This document shows positions 1 to 5,212 of a DNA stretch of 5,212 bases, in pieces. Each line of letters starts with the position of its first letter. The stretch's first letter is position 1. The position numbers and the translations under genes are program-made. The DNA comes from an uncultured Eudoraea sp. (lineage in GTDB: Bacteria; Bacteroidota; Bacteroidia; Flavobacteriales; Flavobacteriaceae): contig CAJQNH010000164.1 of assembly GCA_905479615.1 (NCBI GenBank), forward strand, positions 1 through 5,212, read 5' to 3'. The notes below the pieces were generated by a model. That model ran no database searches and was not told the origin of the DNA. It was given only the letters and a program-made list of their open reading frames with translations.

Positions 1-1150
1 AATTCAGCACGGTTTAAATGAGCAACAGGCGCGGGATTCATTGAGACAGAAGAAAGTAATGACTCTTAGTTCATGGGAAGGTGAAAAAGAACTAGAAAAA
101 AGTTCAATAGACAGCGTTAAGCATTACATGAAATTTCTAAATACCGGTTCTATCTCAATAGATCCAAGCACTGGCGCTGTCATGACCTGGATAGGTGGAA
201 TTGATTATAAAGTTTTTAAATATGATCATATTTCCCAGAGCAGAAGACAGGTAGGGTCTACTTTTAAACCCATAGTTTATACCGCAGCATTAGAAAATGG
301 AATTGAACCTTGTACTTATTTTTCTGCAGAAGAAGTAGCATATAAAAACCTGGAGGGCTGGTCCCCATCTAATTCGGGGAACAAAGATGAGCCCTTTATG
401 AACTATTCTATGAAACAGGCATTGAGTAATTCAGTAAATACCGTGGCCGTAAAAGTATTGGAAAAAACAGGGATACCGAATGTACTGGAACAGGCTAAAA
501 AGATGAGTATTACTGCAGATTTACCCCATTTACCCTCATTAGCTCTGGGTACCGGTGAAATTGGCATAGAAGAAATGGCAGGGGCGTATGCCAGCTATGT
601 TAATAAAGGGAAAGCTGTTAAACCCATTTTGATAAGCAGCATACATAATTACAAAGATTCCATACTTGATGTTTTTGTGCCATCAATTTCTTCCGTTCAG
701 GCATTTAGTGATGAAAACCGGCAGATTATGCTGGAATTTATGAAAGCCACGATTAATGAAGGAACAGGAGCCCGAATACGAAATACTTACGGATTAAAAA
801 ATGATATTGCTGGTAAAACCGGAACAACGCAGAATAATAAAGATGCCTGGTTTGTTGCACTTACCCCTAAATTAGTTCATGTAACATGGGTAGGATTAGA
901 CAATCACGAAATTGGTTTTAAGAACACCTCGCTTGGGCAAGGTGCCAGTGCTGCTTTGCCGATTTTTGCTCTTTGGATGCAAAAATTAAACAAGGATACA
1001 TCCTATAATTACATAACCCGGGCAAGGTTTAGTAAACCGGATGCTGCAGTACTTTCAATGCTTGATTGCCAACCTGTAAAACGAGATGGTTTCTTTAAAA
1101 GACTTTTTAAAAATCCCAAAAAGAAGAAAACCAAAAATTTCAAGCAGTAA
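1..1150 (+). CDS. Class A penicillin-binding protein, PBP1A type (3' part, transpeptidase domain)
   Basis: This is the C-terminal part of a bifunctional peptidoglycan synthase that cross-links stem peptides on the periplasmic face of the inner membrane. The frame is open to the left edge (first full codon at base 2), so the TTG at 41 is an internal leucine codon and not the start. The N-terminal membrane anchor and glycosyltransferase domain lie outside the window. All three transpeptidase motifs are visible: STFK with the nucleophilic serine at 257-268, SVN at 431-439, and KTG followed by TTQNNKDAWF at 815-823. The stretches MTLSSWEGEKE and SIDPSTGAVMTWIGGIDY match the linker and domain entry of PBP1A proteins of Bacteroidota. 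The protein ends in a lysine-rich tail (KRLFKNPKKKKTK), which is common in this group. PBP1C is less likely because no extra C-terminal domain follows. The next gene is 280 bases away, so it is probably not in the same operon. Confidence 0.95.
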   Translation, partial: IQHGLNEQQARDSLRQKKVMTLSSWEGEKELEKSSIDSVKHYMKFLNTGSISIDPSTGAVMTWIGGIDYKVFKYDHISQSRRQVGSTFKPIVYTAALENGIEPCTYFSAEEVAYKNLEGWSPSNSGNKDEPFMNYSMKQALSNSVNTVAVKVLEKTGIPNVLEQAKKMSITADLPHLPSLALGTGEIGIEEMAGAYASYVNKGKAVKPILISSIHNYKDSILDVFVPSISSVQAFSDENRQIMLEFMKATINEGTGARIRNTYGLKNDIAGKTGTTQNNKDAWFVALTPKLVHVTWVGLDNHEIGFKNTSLGQGASAALPIFALWMQKLNKDTSYNYITRARFSKPDAAVLSMLDCQPVKRDGFFKRLFKNPKKKKTKNFKQ

Positions 1151-1339
1151 AATTAACGTCACAGATATAAATCATAGAAATTCAAAATTTGATACTATTT
1201 TAATAGAATATAGCTGTAATTTTACACTTTTATATTACATTAAAATATCATCAGTAATCGATAAATAACTAAACGTAATACCTGGTAATATGTCGTTCAC
1301 AATGCAACTCCAGTCGTTTACAGAAATGGCATTGTCCAC

Positions 1340-1385
1340 AAAATAAAAACGAACATCTTTGTATCCTATTTGAAAATAAAAACGA
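1340..1385. repeat. Exact 13-base direct repeat, two copies
   Basis: AAAATAAAAACGA occurs at 1340-1352 and again, without mismatch, at 1373-1385. The copies start 33 bases apart, close to three turns of the helix, and lie 46-91 bases upstream of the ATG at 1431. The flanking bases of the two copies differ. The position would suit paired binding sites for an activator, but A-rich repeats also arise by chance in AT-rich spacers, so the function is inferred only. Confidence 0.55.
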
Positions 1386-1397
1386 TTTTATAATTTG
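1369..1397 (+). promoter_or_regulatory. Weak Bacteroidota-type promoter candidate for the CBM9/DUF5916 gene
   Basis: TTTG at 1369-1372 could serve as the -33 element. ATAATTTG at 1390-1397 resembles the -7 consensus TAnnTTTG, but its first two bases are inverted. The 17-base spacer is slightly short. The box ends 33 bases before the ATG at 1431, a plausible leader length. The match is imperfect, so this is only a candidate. Confidence 0.3.
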
Positions 1398-1419
1398 TCT
1401 AGACTTCTTATAATGTCTA
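1388..1419. repeat. Imperfect direct repeat TTATAAT(TT)GTCTA
   Basis: TTATAATTTGTCTA at 1388-1401 and TTATAATGTCTA at 1408-1419 differ only by two extra T bases, and start 20 bases apart. The first copy runs into the 8-base palindrome GTCTAGAC (1397-1404) and overlaps the weak -7 candidate of the downstream gene. The second copy ends 11 bases before the ATG. This could be an operator, or the two copies could be alternative promoter cores. Confidence 0.4.
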
Positions 1420-1430
1420 ATCCATATTAA

Positions 1431-3662
1431 ATGGTAAAAACGCTTACTTCATTAGTATTATTCCTTTTTTCGCTAGCATTTTACGCACAAAGTAATATTA
1501 AATCCTCTATTTACTACGGTCAGAATAAAAACAAATCTTTTATTGTTAAACATATTAATAAGAATATTGTCCCCGATGGGGTTTTGGATGAACCTATATG
1601 GGAAACAGCCAATAGTGCCAATAATTTTTGGCAATATTTTCCTTTGGATTCCATTCAGGCCAGACAGCAGACTGATATTAAAATGTTATATGACGATAAA
1701 AACCTTTATATAGGAATTACGGTATATGCCTTGGGCAAGGATTATGCCATTCAGTCGTTGAAAAGAGATTATCGGGCCGGCAACAGCGATAACATCACCT
1801 TGCTTTTTGACACATTTAGTGATGCTACAAACGCCTTTTTATTTGGTATCAACCCTTATGGGGTGCGGAGAGAGGGCCTTGTTTCAGGGGGAGGCCAGGA
1901 CTTCAGGAATTTCTCTACAACCTGGGATGTAAAGTGGAAAGGAGATTCAAAAATTTATCATTCCTGGTATACGGCTGAAATGGTTATTCCACTCACTTCA
2001 TTTAAGTTTAAAGAAGGAGAAACAAAATGGAGGTTTAACAGTTACCGTTTCGACAGTCAATCTAACGAAACCAGTACCTGGATGAATATTCCACAAAATC
2101 AAAGCATGGCAGGTTTGACATTTATGGGGGATATGGTTTTTGAAAAACCCCTTGGTAAGTCCAAAACCCCATTAGCACTTATTCCTTATGTAAATGGCAG
2201 CGTACTTCGAGATTTTGAAGAAGACAATACCACTAATAAGTTTGCGGTTGGTGGAGATGCAAAAGTTTCTATTGGTAACAGTATGAATTTGGATATTACC
2301 GTAAATCCGGATTTTTCTCAGGTTGAAGTAGATGATCAGGTGACGAATCTCACGCGTTTTGAAATTTCACTCCCGGAGAAAAGACAATTCTTTATAGATA
2401 ATAATGACTTGTTTGGAAGTTTTGGTGACTCCAGAGATGCTAACCCCTTCTTTTCAAGAAGGATAGGTATTGCAAAGGATACTGCAGATAATACGATTGA
2501 AAATAGGATTATAGGTGGTGTACGATTAAGTGGAAAATTAACAAAAGACTTACGTTTGGGTTTTCTTAATCTTCAAACTGCATCAGATGAAGAGAATGAA
2601 ATTCCATCTAATAATAATATGATGTTTGTCCTGCAGCAGAAAGTTTTTGCAAGGTCAAACATTGGTGTCTTTTTTATAAACAGGCAATCTATTAAAGACT
2701 ACGATTTTCTTTTGCCGGAGGATAAATATAATCGGGTTTTGGGGTTAGATTATAATCTGATTTCACAGAACAATGTATGGAATGGGAAATTCTTTTTTCA
2801 GAAGTCATTTCAACCAGAGAGTAACGGTAAGGATATAGCCACTGGTGCACGCCTGGAATACAACACAAGAAATTACAAGGCTTCGGGTAAATTAGTATAT
2901 GTTGGAGAAGATTTCAGGTCAGATTTGGGTTTTGTCAGGCGCACGGATATTTTAAAAAGCTTTGTTCAACTTGAACGTGTATTTTGGCCAAGAAATAGTT
3001 TTATCCAAAATCATTCCTTCCAGTTCTTTCCCATTTTCATTTGGAGTCCAAGTATGGATTTTAAGAATACTGATAATGAATTCAGAGGTCAGTGGGAAGC
3101 CAGGTTAAAGGATCAGTCCAGGTTCAACATTGAATTCTCAAATAAGTATACTTTTTTGATTGATGAATTTGATCCTACAGATACAGAAGGTGGTATACCT
3201 TTGCCGGGGAATCAGGGATACCACTACAACAGCGTTAAAGCTGAGTATAACTCCGATCGTAGAAAAATATTTTCTTATTCCGTCGAGCCATCTATTGGTC
3301 GTTTTTATAATGGTGACCGCTTCTCTGTTCAAGGAGGAATGACCTTTCGTTTTCAACCAAAAGTATTTCTCTCTATGCTAATGAGATACGATAAAATTAA
3401 ATTACCAGACCCCTACCCCAGTGCAGATATTTGGTTAATAAGTCCAAAAGTTGAAGTCACCTTTAGTAAATCCATATTTTGGTCAACCTTAATTCAATAT
3501 AGCAATCAGCGAGACAATTTTGGTATAAATTCCAGATTACAATGGCGTTTTGCTCCGCTTTCAGATCTTTTTCTGGTATATAATGATAATTATTTTGTGG
3601 ATGGTTTTGCACCAAAGACAAGATCCATTAATCTAAAAATAACTTATTGGTTGAATATTTAG
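1431..3662 (+). CDS. CBM9-like and DUF5916 domain outer-membrane protein
   Basis: This is a 743-residue exported protein of a family widespread in Bacteroidota, with no established biochemical function. A signal peptide covers about residues 1-19 (hydrophobic LTSLVLFLFSLAFYA, then Q). Residues about 40-235 form a carbohydrate-binding family 9-like beta-sandwich, shown by DGVLDEPIW (49-57), MLYDDKNLYIGI (85-96) and YTAEMVIPLTSF (180-191). Residues about 245-743 match DUF5916: NPDFSQVE (292-299), LTRFEISLPEKRQFF (307-321), FFSRRIG (340-346), GEDFRSDLGFVRR (492-504) and LQWRFAPLSDLFLVYND (703-719). Many alternating aromatic and polar strands, and a final strand ending at KITYWLNI, suggest an outer-membrane barrel. 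Length is normal for the family and no frameshift is seen. The ATG at 1431 is chosen because the signal peptide begins directly there; no Shine-Dalgarno precedes it. Family members are sometimes annotated as hydrolases, but I see no catalytic motif. Ligand binding or transport across the outer membrane is inference. Confidence 0.9.
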   Translation: MVKTLTSLVLFLFSLAFYAQSNIKSSIYYGQNKNKSFIVKHINKNIVPDGVLDEPIWETANSANNFWQYFPLDSIQARQQTDIKMLYDDKNLYIGITVYALGKDYAIQSLKRDYRAGNSDNITLLFDTFSDATNAFLFGINPYGVRREGLVSGGGQDFRNFSTTWDVKWKGDSKIYHSWYTAEMVIPLTSFKFKEGETKWRFNSYRFDSQSNETSTWMNIPQNQSMAGLTFMGDMVFEKPLGKSKTPLALIPYVNGSVLRDFEEDNTTNKFAVGGDAKVSIGNSMNLDITVNPDFSQVEVDDQVTNLTRFEISLPEKRQFFIDNNDLFGSFGDSRDANPFFSRRIGIAKDTADNTIENRIIGGVRLSGKLTKDLRLGFLNLQTASDEENEIPSNNNMMFVLQQKVFARSNIGVFFINRQSIKDYDFLLPEDKYNRVLGLDYNLISQNNVWNGKFFFQKSFQPESNGKDIATGARLEYNTRNYKASGKLVYVGEDFRSDLGFVRRTDILKSFVQLERVFWPRNSFIQNHSFQFFPIFIWSPSMDFKNTDNEFRGQWEARLKDQSRFNIEFSNKYTFLIDEFDPTDTEGGIPLPGNQGYHYNSVKAEYNSDRRKIFSYSVEPSIGRFYNGDRFSVQGGMTFRFQPKVFLSMLMRYDKIKLPDPYPSADIWLISPKVEVTFSKSIFWSTLIQYSNQRDNFGINSRLQWRFAPLSDLFLVYNDNYFVDGFAPKTRSINLKITYWLNI

Positions 3663-3699
3663 GTTCATTTTTATAGTGATTAGCCCCATCTAATTTCAT

Positions 3700-3707
3700 T
3701 ATATTTG
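3700..3707 (+). promoter_or_regulatory. Bacteroidota -7 promoter element (TATATTTG) ahead of the DUF819 gene
   Basis: TATATTTG is an exact match to the TAnnTTTG -7 consensus used by the primary sigma factor of Bacteroidota. It lies in the 73-base gap before the DUF819 gene and ends 28 bases before its ATG at 3736, so a transcript would start near 3713. No clear TTTG -33 box is visible about 20 bases upstream. Such boxes can occur by chance in AT-rich DNA, but the position is right. Confidence 0.5.
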
Positions 3708-3735
3708 AAAGCTTTTCACCATTAAATAAGCTTCC

Positions 3736-4998
3736 ATGAACCATTTACCAATAACTGAAGACACCGTAATTTTTGGTTTACTATGTCTCTGTCTTGGATT
3801 TGTATTTTATACATCCTCCATTAAAACCGGATTTTGGAAAAAATTCTATACAATTGTTCCAACTCTTTTAATGTGTTATATGCTGCCTGCAATATTAACC
3901 AGTTCGGGACTCATCTCTGAAGAAAATTCAAAGCTGTATTATATTGCCAGCAGGTATTTACTACCAGCGGCATTGGTGCTCATGACATTAAGTATTGATC
4001 TTCAAGCCATAATAAATCTAGGTTCCAAAGCACTTATTATGTTCTTAACAGGAACTGCCGGTATTATAGTAGGCGGTCCAATCGCCATTTTAATAGTCTC
4101 AATCTTTTCTCCCGAAACGGTAGGCGGAAATGATTTTGATGCGGTATGGAGAGGCTTATCGACAATTGCGGGAAGCTGGATTGGCGGAGGGGCAAATCAG
4201 GCCGCAATGCTCGAAGTCTTTGCTTATAACCCCAAAAAATTCGGGGACATGGTACTGATAGATATCGTAGTTGCAAATATTTGGATGGCTATAATCCTTC
4301 TGGGGATTGGAAAGTCTGACAGGATTGACAAGTGGTTAAAGGCTGATACATCTTCCATTGAAACCCTTAAAACAAAAGTTTCTGAATATACTGCAAAAAT
4401 TACCCGCGTTACAACGCTTCACGACTATATAATTATGTTGAGTCTGGCATTTACAGCAGTGGGTATTGCTCATTTTAGTGGCTTCCATTTTTCAGAATTC
4501 TTACAGGAAAATTTTGAAGTTATCCGAAATAAGCAAAAAGCCCTTTCTTCCCTGGGTTCAGAATTTTTGTGGATGGTTGTTTTTGCTACGACCATTGGTA
4601 TAATCCTGTCCTTCACAAAGGCTAAATATTACGAAGGCGCCGGAGCAAGTAAAATAGGAGGGTTATTTATCTATATCCTTGTGGCTACCATTGGAATGAA
4701 AATGGATTTAGGAAGTTTTTTGGACAAACCAGGTTTAATTGCAGTAGGTCTAATCTGGATTTCCATTCATGCGGGATTATTAATTCTTGTGGCTAAAATT
4801 ATTAGAGCTCCTTACTTTTTCCTGGCTGTAGGTAGTCAGGCTAATGTAGGTGGAGCGGCATCTGCACCAATCGTGGCAGCAGAGTTTCACCCTTCGCTCA
4901 CCTCTGTAGGTATTCTGCTAGCTGTCTTGGGTTATGTTGTAGGTACTGCCGGTGCTTATATATGTGGTCTGCTAATGGAAATTGCTTCAAAAGTTTAA
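3736..4998 (+). CDS. DUF819 family (YjcL-like) multi-pass membrane protein
   Basis: This 420-residue integral inner-membrane protein belongs to the DUF819 family, which has transporter-like architecture but no established substrate. Hydrophobic stretches suggest about ten membrane segments, for example near residues 11-26, 37-54, 68-87, 97-124, 171-191, 229-247, 276-293, 308-322, 334-354 and 388-414. The best family signatures are the glycine-rich AGSWIGGGANQAAM (145-158) and AVGSQANVGGAASAPIVA (364-381). Each lies in the same place within one half of the protein, preceded by LSIDLQ (85-90) or MKMDLG (321-326). This indicates an internal duplication as in many secondary transporters. A charged loop lies around residues 192-228. 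Length fits the family. The start at 3736 leaves a short polar N-terminus before the first membrane segment. The gene lies 73 bases after the DUF5916 gene, with its own candidate promoter box. Confidence 0.9.
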   Translation: MNHLPITEDTVIFGLLCLCLGFVFYTSSIKTGFWKKFYTIVPTLLMCYMLPAILTSSGLISEENSKLYYIASRYLLPAALVLMTLSIDLQAIINLGSKALIMFLTGTAGIIVGGPIAILIVSIFSPETVGGNDFDAVWRGLSTIAGSWIGGGANQAAMLEVFAYNPKKFGDMVLIDIVVANIWMAIILLGIGKSDRIDKWLKADTSSIETLKTKVSEYTAKITRVTTLHDYIIMLSLAFTAVGIAHFSGFHFSEFLQENFEVIRNKQKALSSLGSEFLWMVVFATTIGIILSFTKAKYYEGAGASKIGGLFIYILVATIGMKMDLGSFLDKPGLIAVGLIWISIHAGLLILVAKIIRAPYFFLAVGSQANVGGAASAPIVAAEFHPSLTSVGILLAVLGYVVGTAGAYICGLLMEIASKV

Positions 4999-5017
4999 AT
5001 TTCCAATAAACTTTAAT

Positions 5018-5025
5018 GATATTTG
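5018..5025 (+). promoter_or_regulatory. Near-consensus -7 element (GATATTTG) ahead of the lipoprotein gene
   Basis: GATATTTG differs from TAnnTTTG at one base and is followed by C, as often seen in this phylum. It lies in the 45-base gap after the DUF819 stop and ends 18 bases before the ATG at 5044. No good -33 box is visible. The lipoprotein gene could therefore have its own promoter, be read through from the DUF819 gene, or both. Confidence 0.3.
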
Positions 5026-5043
5026 CGGCAGAAATAAAATACT

Positions 5044-5212
5044 ATGAAGAACGTAATAATTACTCTACTAAGCTGTGCCATATTAGTGTCTTGCGGAACT
5101 AAGGATACTGAAAACACCATGACAGTTACCGGTAAGGTAAAAGGATTAAAAAAAGGCACACTTTATCTTCAGCATATAACGGATACTTCTCTTGTTGTAA
5201 TAGATTCCCTTA
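5044..5212 (+). CDS. Lipoprotein with DUF4369-like N-terminus (5' part)
   Basis: Only the first 56 codons are in the window; the frame is open at the right edge. The first 16 residues are a lipoprotein signal (MKNVIITLLSCAILVS), followed by the lipobox cysteine at residue 17 (LVSC then G), so the protein should be lipid-anchored. After a short linker (GTKDTENT), the stretch VTGKVKGLKKGTLYLQ followed by DTSLVVIDSL matches the opening strands of DUF4369 domains. In Bacteroidota these often precede a thioredoxin-like (AhpC/TlpA) domain. Whether such a domain follows here cannot be seen. K20 and the acidic residues after it loosely resemble a surface-export signal for flavobacterial lipoproteins, but this is weak. 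The gene starts 45 bases after the DUF819 gene on the same strand. Confidence 0.8.
   Translation, partial: MKNVIITLLSCAILVSCGTKDTENTMTVTGKVKGLKKGTLYLQHITDTSLVVIDSL

Larger units (their letters stand above)
1151..1430. other. Intergenic region without a convincing gene
   Basis: These 280 AT-rich bases separate the PBP gene from the CBM9/DUF5916 gene. I see no tRNA, strong hairpin terminator or insertion-sequence ends. The part from about 1275 to 1345 is visibly richer in G and C than its flanks. On the - strand, two overlapping frames stay open for about 50 and 59 codons but lack usable start codons. The 3' part holds two sets of short direct repeats and a weak promoter candidate. It could be a regulatory leader, the decayed remnant of a gene, or both. 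Confidence 0.6.

Noticed and set aside
41..43. TTG at 41 as the start codon of the PBP gene
   Set aside because: The frame stays open to the left edge and the upstream residues (QHGLNEQQARDS) look like the normal PBP1A linker, so the true start lies outside the window.
1086..1268. 60-codon + strand open frame overlapping the end of the PBP gene
   Set aside because: Its first third is the out-of-frame reading of the PBP lysine-rich tail and the rest is AT-rich spacer. It has no domain, signal or ribosome binding site.
1290..1346. 18-codon + strand open frame starting with ATG in the spacer
   Set aside because: It is too short to judge, has no Shine-Dalgarno and no attenuator-like hairpin after it. 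A leader peptide cannot be supported.
3160..3342. 60-codon + strand open frame inside the CBM9/DUF5916 gene
   Set aside because: It is an alternative-frame shadow of the real gene, whose family motifs continue on both sides in the main frame.
3138..3356. 72-codon - strand open frame inside the CBM9/DUF5916 gene
   Set aside because: It is antisense to a well-supported coding region, with no recognisable protein features.
3678..3695. Possible terminator hairpin GATTAG-CCCCAT-CTAATT after the DUF5916 gene
   Set aside because: The stem has five mostly A-T pairs plus one G-T pair and no clean T-run follows, so it is too weak to call a terminator.
4064..4276. 70-codon - strand open frame inside the DUF819 gene
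   Set aside because: It is antisense to the conserved glycine-rich region of the DUF819 protein. Its Arg- and Leu-rich composition is typical of a reverse-strand shadow.

Overview
The window looks like AT-rich chromosome from a member of the Bacteroidota, most likely a flavobacterium. Three things point there. One is the protein families: a CBM9-like plus DUF5916 outer-membrane protein and a DUF4369-type lipoprotein, both typical of this phylum. Another is promoter-like boxes matching or close to the phylum's TAnnTTTG -7 element. The third is that no gene start has a convincing Shine-Dalgarno sequence. All four recognisable genes lie on the + strand.

Layout: (1) Bases 1-1150 hold the 3' part of a class A penicillin-binding protein (PBP1A type). 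The glycosyltransferase half lies upstream of the window; the transpeptidase domain is here with all three catalytic motifs. (2) Bases 1151-1430 are a 280-base intergenic region with no convincing gene. It contains an exact 13-base direct repeat, a second imperfect repeat close to the next start codon, and two long but start-less open frames on the - strand. (3) Bases 1431-3662 encode a 743-residue exported protein with an N-terminal CBM9-like domain and a C-terminal DUF5916 region, probably an outer-membrane beta-barrel. (4) Bases 3736-4998 encode a DUF819 (YjcL-like) multi-pass inner-membrane protein, preceded by an exact TAnnTTTG box. (5) From 5044 to the window end is the start of a lipoprotein whose mature part begins like DUF4369.

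The PBP builds peptidoglycan and is probably transcribed separately from the rest. The last three genes are co-directional with short gaps (73 and 45 bases). Their products are predicted to sit in the outer membrane, the inner membrane and on a lipid anchor. This could be an envelope transport or uptake set, but no substrate can be read from the sequence, and the promoter-like boxes before the second and third of them allow separate transcription. I see no mobile element, CRISPR array, tRNA, rRNA or clear new system. The points most worth checking are the repeats ahead of the CBM9/DUF5916 gene, the conservation of the gene neighbourhood, and the origin of the 1151-1430 spacer.
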